Source: JACROF01 sp964533055
GTDB taxonomy: Bacteria; Patescibacteriota; Microgenomatia; Levybacterales; UBA12049
NCBI GenBank assembly: GCA_964533055.1
Contig: CAZHKZ010000018.1
Span: forward strand, 1-15,262
DNA length: 15,262 bases
Reading direction: 5' to 3'
Shown: positions 8,083 to 14,356 of the stretch, piece after piece
Position numbering within the stretch: position 1 is the first letter of the stretch
Layout: every line of letters starts with the position of its first letter
Notes under the pieces: model-generated
Databases searched by the model: none
The model's input: only the letters and a program-made list of their open reading frames with translations
What the model was told of the DNA's origin: nothing
Made by a program: the position numbers and the translations under genes

Positions 8083-8703
8083 TTACGCCGTTTGGCGTGC
8101 TAGGAATGATGAACCATGCCCAAATTTTTCGCTGACAGGAATGACTCCGTCTTTGCAAAGTGGGCATTCGTCTTCTGGCCATGCTTCCATCTGGTACTCC
8201 GCGAGTACCGTGAGAGGAATGCCGCCGAATGTCTCACTTGAGACGATTGTCGGGCTGCGGTTAACGAGCCCAAGTATTTGAGTGACTGTGCCACCACACC
8301 TCTCAACAGCGGCCATAACTTTTTTTACCGACCCGCCCGTTGTGATTATGTCTTCGAAAATCGTGACATTGTGGCCACGTACGATTTCGTCGTAACCACG
8401 TTTCAAGACGAATCCTTCACCCGTTTTTTCTGCATAGCATAGGGCTACACTGGCCCATGTTTTCACTGATTGGTGTCGGGCGACGTAGGATCCGCCGATG
8501 ATTGCGCCGAAAACTGGCACTACGAGCATTGTGAATGGATCTGCTCTAAATACCAGTTCGTTGCAAAAACCATCCAGTTTGAGAATGTCACGGGAAAGCA
8601 AATCTTTCCTGAGATACTGACACCCGTGCAATCCCGATTGGTAGACAAAGTGCCCACTTTCGATGGCACCCATCTTCTCCATGTGTTCGATGATATTTGG
8701 CAT
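8083..8703 (-). CDS. pyrE: Orotate phosphoribosyltransferase
   Basis: This enzyme transfers phosphoribose from PRPP to orotate to make OMP, the fifth step of pyrimidine synthesis. The 206-residue protein has the type I phosphoribosyltransferase PRPP loop at about 113-125 (VTIFEDIITTGGS) and an AEKTGEGFVLKRG stretch at 91-103 that supplies basic active-site residues. The C-terminal CPLCKDGVIPVSEKFGHG (180-197) includes a CxxC pair, seen in one subgroup of these enzymes. SD AAAGGAGA lies six bases before the ATG. It starts 11 bases after pyrF ends, so the two form an operon. The position next to pyrF makes this call more secure than the fold alone, though another phosphoribosyltransferase specificity is possible. 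Confidence 0.88.
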   Translation of the reverse strand: MPNIIEHMEKMGAIESGHFVYQSGLHGCQYLRKDLLSRDILKLDGFCNELVFRADPFTMLVVPVFGAIIGGSYVARHQSVKTWASVALCYAEKTGEGFVLKRGYDEIVRGHNVTIFEDIITTGGSVKKVMAAVERCGGTVTQILGLVNRSPTIVSSETFGGIPLTVLAEYQMEAWPEDECPLCKDGVIPVSEKFGHGSSFLARQTA

Positions 8704-8714
8704 GATGCTCTCCT

Positions 8715-9464
8715 TTAGGCCTCGATTTCTTCGAGGATTCGCTGGACTGCATCAAGCGGAGACATTCCGCTTGGCGGTTGTGTGATTGGCCGACCGATCA
8801 CAAGATGGTCGGCTCCTGCTTCGATAGCTTCTTTGGGCCCCATGAATCGTTGTTGATCGTTTGGGGCAGTCCAGCTCGGACGTATCCCAGGAACAACAAG
8901 GATTTTGTCAGCGATCAGCGGATTACGTCGAAGCATCATCAGCTCTTGTGGTGAGCAGACGAGGCCATCGACTCCATTTCTGACAGCAAGCTCAGCCAGG
9001 TTGCTGACTGTGTTTGGAACAGAATTTCCAAAGATCGTGTGTGTGTCCCCATTGTCAAGGCTTGTAAGCACAGTAACAGCGAGGACGAGTGACTGATGGC
9101 GCCGAGCAACAGTTGCTTCTAGGCTGTTTTGCCCAGAAGAGGCATGGACAGTAAATGCCCACGGCTCAACATTTGCCAATGCCTCCGCAGCACCGCCCAT
9201 TGTGTTGGGAATGTCGTAAAACTTCCCGTCCCACATGAGCTTTTTGCCAATTGTGGCAAAGAGGGCTGAGAGCGAGGTCTGAAATTCCGAAGAATCTCCA
9301 TCTCGGATGATCTTGCCTATCACCATGGTGATGAATTCGAGTCCAACTTTGAACCCACCAACATGTGGGTGAAGGACTCGGACAAGTTCCTGGGCCTGTT
9401 TGAGATCTGGCGTGTCCAGCGCAACAATAATGCGCTGGCCACTCGGAACATTTTGACGTGCCAT
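8715..9464 (-). CDS. pyrF: Orotidine-5'-phosphate decarboxylase
   Basis: This enzyme decarboxylates OMP to UMP, the last step of de novo UMP synthesis. In the 249-residue protein, Asp17 (VALDTPD) and Lys39 (GGFKVGLEF) fit the substrate-binding strands. The catalytic Asp-x-Lys-x-x-Asp array is Asp79-Lys81-Asp84 (WDGKFYDIPNT). VVPGIRPS (around Arg195) and VIGRPI (Arg225) form the phosphate site. I chose the ATG at 9464 because AAAGGAAG lies seven bases before it; a TTG start at 9479 would read through that SD. It is first in the pyrF-pyrE pair. The leader of about 64 nt has two hairpins. Its higher GC and clear SD differ from the genes outside the block. Confidence 0.95.
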   Translation of the reverse strand: MARQNVPSGQRIIVALDTPDLKQAQELVRVLHPHVGGFKVGLEFITMVIGKIIRDGDSSEFQTSLSALFATIGKKLMWDGKFYDIPNTMGGAAEALANVEPWAFTVHASSGQNSLEATVARRHQSLVLAVTVLTSLDNGDTHTIFGNSVPNTVSNLAELAVRNGVDGLVCSPQELMMLRRNPLIADKILVVPGIRPSWTAPNDQQRFMGPKEAIEAGADHLVIGRPITQPPSGMSPLDAVQRILEEIEA

Positions 9465-9494
9465 TTTACTTCCTTTCAATGTGCGAATAAGAAA

Positions 9495-9528
9495 ATGCGT
9501 AACAAATGTGACGCATGCCTGAAAAGGC
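9495..9528 (-). promoter_or_regulatory. Structured pyrF leader: two adjacent hairpins
   Basis: On the minus strand the leader begins with GCCT-TTTC-AGGC (9528-9517). Next comes ATGCGTCAC-ATTT-GTTACGCAT (9516-9495), a nine-position stem with one mismatch, followed by TTTCTTATT. The second hairpin plus T-rich tail looks like a weak intrinsic terminator, so pyrimidine-dependent attenuation is possible but unproven. No second competing fold is obvious by eye. Confidence 0.45.
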
Positions 9529-9534
9529 GGGCTT

Positions 9535-9543
9535 ATAGTAGCA
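9535..9543 (-). promoter_or_regulatory. pyrF extended -10 promoter
   Basis: Minus-strand TGCTACTAT is an extended -10 (TG-n-TACTAT). No good -35 is seen. The predicted start near 9528 falls at the base of the first leader hairpin. The upstream stretch 9544-9600 contains AGGAGTT twice and no gene. Confidence 0.5.
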
Positions 9544-9629
9544 CAAATTAGGAGTTAGTTACTAGGAACTAGGAGTTCGTTGGGAATTGCCTGCTCGCAT
9601 CGCTATACGAAGAATTGTAGGTGGGCGTG

Positions 9630-9668
9630 AAAAAGCACCTTGGGGTCTGTTGAGAGACTCCAAGGTGC
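9630..9668 (-). terminator. Terminator of the 100-residue gene
   Basis: Minus-strand stem CACCTTGG, mismatch, GTCT, six-base loop, AGAC, mismatch, CCAAGGTG, then C and TTTTTC. This is a strong intrinsic terminator about 70 bases past the stop codon at 9741. The interval 9669-9740 holds no gene. Confidence 0.85.
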
Positions 9669-9740
9669 ATGTCGATCGGCTGCGCATGTGCAGCGATGAT
9701 TGCTACTTGAGATCCTTCGACCTTACGGTGCTTTTGTCGG

Positions 9741-10043
9741 CTACGCCGACTGGGAAATGTGCAATTCTGTCGTGCCTTTTTGAACACGAACGATTGCACT
9801 GCGGCAATCGCGAGCTAGCTGATCAAGCCGATGTCGGATTTCTCTGAGAGTCTTGCGATCTGCCTTGTCTCTGACGACACCGTGGTTGTCGCAACAGCCT
9901 TTGATATCTTCAGATATCTGGTCATATCTCCTTCTGAGATCAGTATTTTTGCTCAAGGCCCCTCCCTCAGCAAAATGGCCAGCGAGTTTTTCGAGTTCAG
10001 ATTTGCATCCATGATGAATGCCTTGCCGTTCTGAAAGACTCAT
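9741..10043 (-). CDS. Small basic helical protein of unknown function
   Basis: I do not recognise this 100-residue protein. It is rich in Arg, Lys, Asp and Glu, has four cysteines (13, 50, 51, 80), no signal peptide and no hydrophobic segment, and reads as mainly alpha-helical between about 34 and 88. A soluble cytoplasmic, possibly nucleic-acid- or protein-binding role is only a guess. It is a real gene: SD GAGGAGG lies four bases before the ATG, an extended -10 TGCTATAAT (10092-10100) precedes it, and a strong terminator follows at 9630-9668. It is thus a single-gene unit. The leader begins with a CTGCG/CGCAG hairpin, and a perfect-armed palindrome lies upstream at 10131-10158. GC is high, like its neighbours in the block. 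Confidence 0.8.
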   Translation of the reverse strand: MSLSERQGIHHGCKSELEKLAGHFAEGGALSKNTDLRRRYDQISEDIKGCCDNHGVVRDKADRKTLREIRHRLDQLARDCRSAIVRVQKGTTELHISQSA

Positions 10044-10067
10044 AACGCCTCCTCATTAACAAAAGCG

Positions 10068-10100
10068 CTGCGCGAATTCGCAGTTCCGGAGATTATAGCA
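10068..10100 (-). promoter_or_regulatory. Extended -10 promoter and 5'-terminal mRNA hairpin of the 100-residue gene
   Basis: TGCTATAAT (minus, 10100-10092) is a perfect extended -10. Eight bases further on, CTGCG (10083-10079) pairs with CGCAG (10072-10068), so the predicted transcript begins almost directly with a stem-loop. Such 5'-end hairpins are known to protect some mRNAs (for example ompA). No good -35 is visible. Confidence 0.6.
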
Positions 10101-10130
10101 GATTTTGATCTATTTTGAAGCTAAATAAAT

Positions 10131-10158
10131 CTGTACGATGCGTTAATGCATCGTACAG
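10131..10158 (-). repeat. 28-base palindromic element, copy 1
   Basis: CTGTACGATGC and GCATCGTACAG form a perfect 11-base inverted repeat around a six-base centre. It lies between the terminator of the 180-residue gene and the promoter of the 100-residue gene, centred about 60 bases before the predicted start. A related copy stands before the 180-residue gene (10908-10935). It could be an operator for a dimeric regulator or an RNA element. Confidence 0.8.
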
Positions 10159-10191
10159 TTGAAGAAATGATTTGGCAGTCAATTTTTGCAA

Positions 10192-10240
10192 GAAAAAGCC
10201 CGCTGGTCTGATCGCAAAAATGCGACAAGACAAGCGGGCT
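10192..10240 (-). terminator. Terminator of the 180-residue gene
   Basis: Minus-strand AGCCCGCT, mismatch, GTCT, an inner TCGCA/TGCGA hairpin, AGAC, mismatch, AGCGGGCT, continuing into TTTTTC. It is a strong intrinsic terminator about 20 bases after the stop at 10259. Its layout, with a GTCT/AGAC inner stem behind a single mismatch, mirrors that at 9630-9668. Confidence 0.88.
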
Positions 10241-10258
10241 AATAAAATGGTCTGATGA

Positions 10259-10801
10259 TCAGCCGAGTTGAAAACCGAGGTTTTGATTTGCTGCCAGACT
10301 CGCAATGCGAGCATCTCGCCGTTTGCAATCGGCTTTGAGCTGGCAGATCCTCTGCCGAGCGTCACATAGCGAATTGAACGACATGGTGCTACCGCATTGT
10401 CGAAGTGCTTCTTTTGCTTCGGCCCACTGGTTACTGAGCCTTGGATCGTTGTCGATCAAGCGCTGATATGCTTGATAGACATTGTCGTGAAGAGAGATCA
10501 ACCCCTTGTACTTCGGACGAAGTCCTTTGCGTTGACGATATTTCACTTGCCTTTCGCAGGCTGACTCGAAAATTCTAACTGCTGCCCGATACCTCAGGAG
10601 TTTGGCATCGTCAGTTGTGAGAATCAGAGCTTCGCCATCCGAAGTGACGCAGTCGTTTTGTCTGGAGCTAAGCTTGATGAGCTCCAGATAAATTACGCTA
10701 CTTGCCGTGATCAGCCCGGTGTACTTTGAGAGAACCCTGTTAAGTCGCTGGTTGGCGGCATCGAACATTCTCTCATGTCGTGGATTTGATGACTGCATCA
10801 T
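10259..10801 (-). CDS. Basic, cysteine-containing protein of unknown function
   Basis: This is an unrecognised 180-residue protein. It is rich in Arg, Lys, Gln, Ala and Leu, has six cysteines (51, 82, 136, 146, 153, 159), no signal peptide and no membrane segment, and appears largely helical. The stretch LCDARQRICQLKADCKRRDAR (145-165) has Cys every six or seven residues, which would place them on similar faces of helices; metal binding or disulfides are only possibilities. It is a real gene: GGAGGAG lies five bases before the first ATG (a second ATG follows at once), TGCTATAAT lies at 10853-10861 and a strong terminator at 10192-10240. There is no clear sequence similarity by eye to the 100-residue neighbour, although the regulatory parts match. 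Confidence 0.82.
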   Translation of the reverse strand: MMQSSNPRHERMFDAANQRLNRVLSKYTGLITASSVIYLELIKLSSRQNDCVTSDGEALILTTDDAKLLRYRAAVRIFESACERQVKYRQRKGLRPKYKGLISLHDNVYQAYQRLIDNDPRLSNQWAEAKEALRQCGSTMSFNSLCDARQRICQLKADCKRRDARIASLAANQNLGFQLG

Positions 10802-10829
10802 GAAGACTCCTCCAGAAATGTGAATGATC

Positions 10830-10861
10830 CTGCTAAAAATTGCAGTGGAGTGATTATAGCA
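10830..10861 (-). promoter_or_regulatory. Extended -10 promoter and 5'-terminal mRNA hairpin of the 180-residue gene
   Basis: TGCTATAAT (minus, 10861-10853) is followed seven bases later by CTGC (10845-10842), which pairs with GCAG (10833-10830) across an AATTTTTA loop. The spacing and the ACTGC...AATT...GCAG layout match the neighbouring cassette at 10068-10100. Confidence 0.6.
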
Positions 10862-10907
10862 AAAAATGAGGCTAGAAAATAGCTATGGGCTTTAGTTTGT
10901 AATTTAT

Positions 10908-10935
10908 TTGTACGATATATTGATATATCGCACAG
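10908..10935 (-). repeat. 28-base palindromic element, copy 2
   Basis: On the minus strand, CTGTGCGATAT and ATATCGTACAA surround ATCAAT. It aligns without gaps to the copy at 10131-10158: 20 of 28 bases are identical and all eight differences are transitions. Two inner pairs change together (G-C to A-T and C-G to T-A), one becomes a G-T wobble on this strand, and the outermost pair is lost. It lies between tRNA-Arg and the promoter of the 180-residue gene. Nothing else is seen in 10862-10973. Confidence 0.7.
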
Positions 10936-10973
10936 TAGAGGATTTCTAATGAGTGTGGATTTTACTGATTGTG

Positions 10974-11047
10974 TACGCCTGGAGGGATTCGAACCCCCGA
11001 CCTCATCGTTAGAACCGACTTGCTCTATCCAGCTGAGCTACAGGCGC
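10974..11047 (-). tRNA. tRNA-Arg (anticodon UCU)
   Basis: The cloverleaf reads acceptor GCGCCTG/CAGGCGT (first pair G-U), D-stem GCTC/GAGC, anticodon stem AGTCG/CGATG with one A-G mismatch and one wobble, loop GTTCTAA giving anticodon UCU, variable AGGTC, and T-arm GGGGG-TTCGAAT-CCCTC. The discriminator is A; CCA is not encoded. The slightly imperfect anticodon stem and G32 are unusual, but the core is intact. Confidence 0.92.
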
Positions 11048-11089
11048 ATATTTATATTATTGTATTAACCAATCTAGAGTTACTTTTGT

Positions 11090-11127
11090 GCTGAGCCCTG
11101 CCTGCCGGCAGGCAGGTACAGGCGCAT
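11090..11127 (-). repeat. Broken copy of the tRNA-Arg 5' end split by a palindrome
   Basis: On the minus strand this reads ATGCGCCTGTA, then a 20-base palindrome, then GCTCAGC. Removing the palindrome leaves ATGCGCCTGTAGCTCAGC, identical to the first 16 bases of the intact tRNA-Arg plus two bases 5' of it. The remainder of the tRNA is absent. Similarity continues weakly into the A/T-rich bases upstream of both copies, so a duplication including the tRNA promoter region is likely. Confidence 0.75.
11097..11116. repeat. Perfect 20-base palindrome, probable interspersed repeat
   Basis: CCTGCCTGCCGGCAGGCAGG is its own reverse complement and can form a GC-rich cruciform or RNA hairpin. It interrupts the duplicated tRNA-Arg fragment precisely, which suggests insertion as a unit. 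A decayed relative lies at 14982-14998. From general knowledge, similar palindromes recur in uncultivated CPR genomes; I could not check this here. Confidence 0.8.
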
Positions 11128-11165
11128 GTGTATAGTATAGCAATTTATGCCTATCGCGGTAAAGC

Positions 11166-13106
11166 TCACTTCGATTTTCTCCAAAAATAGGCTGAGAGAA
11201 TGATCGTGGTTAGAAGAAAGATCGCAGAGGGATTGGTAAGTGCAAAGAGTATTCTGTTTAGAAGAATCTTGAGCATTAGGCTAGGTGTCTTTGTTTCTGG
11301 GTGTGTATATGCAGCTACAAGACTTGTGCTTGAAGTATCCAGTATAACTTGATCATCAATAAATCCATGCGATAGTGAATACTCGATCACGTACGATTTA
11401 TTTTTAGAATCAGAAATAGGTGTTATGCCAAAAGGAAAATTGGCTGCGCCCTCTACCTCATATGCGATCGCAGAGGAGCTAGCGATGACACTCCCCTTTT
11501 CATCAAATAATTTGAAGATAAGTGATGCAGGTGGATTCATAAATCTTTTTGTATTTCCAGCATTCTTTCTATATGTCATATGTGCTGTGATAAGACTAAG
11601 ATGATCCTCGTGAGAATAAAGTGGAATCCGAACTGGGCCATCAAGAAGCGAAGCATTTTTATGAACGTCAGTTGGAAATGACTGTCTCGAGAGTGAGAAC
11701 GAGAGTGGATATGCACCTGTATAAATGGTGATTGAGAGGAGTAGGAGAAATGCTACAAAGCTGTATGTGATTTTATTAGAAGAAGATGAATTGGAAAGTA
11801 TAGCCTTTTTAGATTTGATGCTATTTTTTTTTCCGTCAAAGTAACGTTTTTCTACTATGTGAAAAAGTATAAATGAGACAATAAATGTCGCACCTAGAGA
11901 TAAAAAGAGATGAATACTCGATGGGATTACCTGGCCATCTCTATAGATAGTAAAGTGAAGAAAGACCTGGTCGATCCAGCCAACAACTTCAGTATGAATG
12001 AGATACATCGAGTAGCTGATAACTCCTAGGAAGATAAAGAATTTATTTTTAAGGATTTTATAGACTATCGTGTTGGGGATAATTGCTACAGCGATAACTG
12101 CTGCAAAAATCCAGCTTGAAAGAAGATAATAGAGATTCATGAACTGCGTGCTTTGGCCATTTCTCACTGCTCCATCGCCCCATTGGATGAAGATGAAAGA
12201 AAGAATGATAAGAATGCTGATGAATTTTTTACTTCCAACCCCTTCTATTTTTTGCCAGATCGTTCCCCGACTTTGATAGATCGATCCGATGGTTACTCCA
12301 GCGACAAATCCAGATGCGCGAGCAATACTCATGCTCTGAAGTGCGCCAATTGAGATAGTCGCAAGCTCTAGGTCAAAAAGAATTTTTGTGATGACTCCGA
12401 TCATAATAATCGATCCGAGTATTCCAATCTTTCGCCCAATTTTTATCAAGGGAATAACGATCACAGGATAAAGGAGGTAAAAAAGCACTTCGGGTGCAAG
12501 GCTCCAAAAAACTAGACTGAGTCTTTTCAGTCCGAGAACGAGAGGTGTTGTGAGTGTTATGTTAGACAAGGTAATTAGCATGTTTTGTACAAGTGGAGGG
12601 ACGCTAATAGTTTGGAACAGTATTATCTTAGGGAGAATAGTCAGACTAAGTCCCACCATGATAATTTGTAGTGCGAGAAAGCTGTAGAAAACATATCTTC
12701 CAAGTCGACCAGTTGAATCGATTTTTCGCAAAAGCTTCCATCCACCAAAGAATACTAAGGCGATGATCGAAAGTAGAACCGGCTGGACTGTAATAGGAAC
12801 AATGTTTTCAAGCGAAGTGAGCCAAAGATATGTCACGATCACACCAAAGACTGGAAAGATACGAGTGTATCTTTTTTGGATAAAGGCTAATTTGTTCGGG
12901 ATGATCGGGTAAAGAAGAGCCATGAGGAATCCGCAAAGGACAAAAAGGATTTGGACTGAGTTGGGGCCGACGGCTAAGGAACGGTAGCTTTCTATAAGAA
13001 TTGGAGCAGATGAGATGAGTTGAGGTTGGAAATTGATATGCGCTAGGACGACTCCAAGTGCAGCAAGACCACGTAGTCCATCAAGTGCTGGTAGTCGATC
13101 TTTCAT
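11166..13106 (-). CDS. Acyltransferase-3 family membrane protein with an unusual C-terminal domain
   Basis: Acyltransferase-3 (OafA/YrhL-type) proteins move acyl groups, often acetyl, onto extracytoplasmic sugars such as surface polysaccharide or peptidoglycan. The 646-residue protein opens with PALDGLRGLAALGVVLAH (6-23), which includes the conserved His23, followed by FVLCGFLM (55-62) and an Arg-rich KRYTRIFPVF (78-87). About ten membrane helices fill the region up to about 430. A further helix near 448-466 leads to about 140 soluble, beta-rich residues (470-610) and a last helix at about 623-642. The soluble part has no visible GDSL or SGNH motif, unlike many two-domain homologues. AGGAG stands only two bases from the ATG, and TATAAT at 13118-13123 is 11 bases away, so the leader is about five bases. 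The substrate is unknown. Confidence 0.9.
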   Translation of the reverse strand: MKDRLPALDGLRGLAALGVVLAHINFQPQLISSAPILIESYRSLAVGPNSVQILFVLCGFLMALLYPIIPNKLAFIQKRYTRIFPVFGVIVTYLWLTSLENIVPITVQPVLLSIIALVFFGGWKLLRKIDSTGRLGRYVFYSFLALQIIMVGLSLTILPKIILFQTISVPPLVQNMLITLSNITLTTPLVLGLKRLSLVFWSLAPEVLFYLLYPVIVIPLIKIGRKIGILGSIIMIGVITKILFDLELATISIGALQSMSIARASGFVAGVTIGSIYQSRGTIWQKIEGVGSKKFISILIILSFIFIQWGDGAVRNGQSTQFMNLYYLLSSWIFAAVIAVAIIPNTIVYKILKNKFFIFLGVISYSMYLIHTEVVGWIDQVFLHFTIYRDGQVIPSSIHLFLSLGATFIVSFILFHIVEKRYFDGKKNSIKSKKAILSNSSSSNKITYSFVAFLLLLSITIYTGAYPLSFSLSRQSFPTDVHKNASLLDGPVRIPLYSHEDHLSLITAHMTYRKNAGNTKRFMNPPASLIFKLFDEKGSVIASSSAIAYEVEGAANFPFGITPISDSKNKSYVIEYSLSHGFIDDQVILDTSSTSLVAAYTHPETKTPSLMLKILLNRILFALTNPSAIFLLTTIILSAYFWRKSK

Positions 13107-13117
13107 ATCTCCTGCAT

Positions 13118-13123
13118 ATTATA
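13118..13123 (-). promoter_or_regulatory. -10 box of the acyltransferase gene
   Basis: A perfect TATAAT on the minus strand, 11 bases before the ATG. The -35 is poor (TACAAA at 17 bases). Transcription should begin about five bases before the start codon, so the AGGAG beside the ATG is at the extreme 5' end of the mRNA. Confidence 0.5.
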
Positions 13124-13200
13124 GTAGCATCCCTCATCTATTTGTAGTAAAATTACGCAGCTAGGTAAAACGGGTTTGTCCGTCATAGCCTTGGCGACTA

Positions 13201-13274
<74 letters not shown>

Positions 13275-13288
13275 CTCATTCGACCCGG

Positions 13289-13308
13289 GTTCTTTGAACA
13301 TCTTTTTT
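13289..13308 (+). terminator. Weak possible terminator after tRNA-Pro
   Basis: GTTC-TTT-GAAC forms a four-base-pair hairpin, followed three bases later by a run of six T. The stem is short, so this is only a candidate for ending tRNA-Pro transcription before the permease promoter. Confidence 0.3.
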
Positions 13309-13318
13309 CTTCGTATAT

Positions 13319-13348
13319 TTGACAAGGCTAGGCTCTATTCAATATAGT
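13319..13348 (+). promoter_or_regulatory. Promoter of the AI-2E-family permease
   Basis: A perfect TTGACA (13319-13324), an 18-base spacer and TATAGT (13343-13348), only nine bases before the ATG. The expected leader is three or four bases, so the AAGGAAG before the ATG would lie at or upstream of the transcript's 5' end. Confidence 0.65.
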
Positions 13349-13357
13349 TAAGGAAGT

Positions 13358-14356
13358 ATGGTTAGTAGATTTTATAAGTTCCTCCTCCACAACCAGGTTA
13401 TCTTGGCCCTTTTCCTGGTCATCATGGGATGGTTTATATTTCAAATTCGAGGCATCATCGTCTCTATTTTCCTTTCATACGTCATCATGGCTGCATTATT
13501 CCCAGCTGTGAAGTATCTTCGAAGCAAGCGCGTTCCGCATGTACTCGCTGTACTTATACCCTATATCGCAGTGTTTCTTCTTGTCTTTATGCTGATCATT
13601 CCACTTATCCCTTTCGTGATGGATCAGATCAGCTCACTCTTAAAGAACTTCCCTACCTATCTTGAGGATTCAGGTAGAACCTTTGGCTTTGATATTAATC
13701 CACACCAGATCCAGGACTACATCTCCAAAGAGGTTGGCTCAATTGGCAAGAATGCGATTGGTGTGACTGGAAAGGTTTTTGGTGGAGTACTTTCTACTCT
13801 CACAGTTCTCGTAGTAGGCTTTTATTTCCTGATGTATAGTGAAGCTTTTAAACATCGAGTCGCATCTTTCTTCGATCGTGAACACAGGGACCATGTTAAG
13901 CAGACGATGCAGCTGATCGATGATAAGCTAGGTGCATGGCTTCGCGGACAGGTCGTGCTTTGTTTTGCGATTGGGTTGACGACATATATCGCACTAAGTG
14001 CAGTTCAGATGCCATACGCACTCCCACTTGCACTTATCGCAGGGATGTTTGAGATCCTTCCCACTATCGGGCCTATCGTTTCAGCAGTTCCAGCAGTGAT
14101 CGTTGCTCTCACTATCTCACCTACTATGGCAATTATTGTTATAATCGCCTATCTTCTGATCCAAGCTCTTGAGAACAATCTTCTTGTTCCAAAGATCATG
14201 CAGAGAGCAGTCGGACTCAATCCAGTCGTCGTAATATTGGCAATTATGATTGGGGCTAATTTAATGGGGATCGCAGGAGCTCTTTTAGCAATACCGTTCG
14301 TATCCTTTGTAATCGTACTCTTTAAGAGCATTACGCTTGATCAAGAAAAGGAATGA
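13358..14356 (+). CDS. AI-2E family (TqsA/PerM-like) membrane permease
   Basis: This 332-residue polytopic protein belongs to a family named for the autoinducer-2 exporter TqsA; other members act as sodium/proton antiporters or have unknown substrates. Hydrophobic helices lie near 14-30, 33-50 and 60-86. A soluble, partly helical stretch runs from 87 to 135, with more helices at 140-160 and through the C-terminal half. Family signatures include GAWLRGQVV (192-200), FEILPTIGPIVSAVPAV (231-247), the LENNLLVPKIMQRAVGLNP run (271-289) and GIAGALLAIPF (304-314). Its TGA is immediately followed by the stop of the convergent methyltransferase. Quorum signalling cannot be inferred from the family name alone. 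Confidence 0.92.
   Translation: MVSRFYKFLLHNQVILALFLVIMGWFIFQIRGIIVSIFLSYVIMAALFPAVKYLRSKRVPHVLAVLIPYIAVFLLVFMLIIPLIPFVMDQISSLLKNFPTYLEDSGRTFGFDINPHQIQDYISKEVGSIGKNAIGVTGKVFGGVLSTLTVLVVGFYFLMYSEAFKHRVASFFDREHRDHVKQTMQLIDDKLGAWLRGQVVLCFAIGLTTYIALSAVQMPYALPLALIAGMFEILPTIGPIVSAVPAVIVALTISPTMAIIVIIAYLLIQALENNLLVPKIMQRAVGLNPVVVILAIMIGANLMGIAGALLAIPFVSFVIVLFKSITLDQEKE

Noticed and set aside
9544..9600. AGGAGTT/CTAGGAA short tandem pattern
   Set aside because: Only two imperfect units are seen; too short to call a functional repeat.
9569..9847. Overlapping 76- and 86-codon frames on both strands
   Set aside because: Both run over the terminator at 9630-9668 and have no ribosome site.
10093..10365. 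90-codon minus-strand frame over the terminator of the 180-residue gene
   Set aside because: It overlaps a strong terminator and the 28-base palindrome and has no SD; the overlapping 180-residue frame has all gene signals.
10131..10935. CRISPR array from the two palindromic repeats
   Set aside because: There are only two copies, nearly 800 bases apart, with a gene between them and no cas genes.
10974..11127. Phage or island attachment site at tRNA-Arg
   Set aside because: The duplicated part is the 5' end of the tRNA, not the 3' end used by most integrases, and no integrase or distant copy is present.
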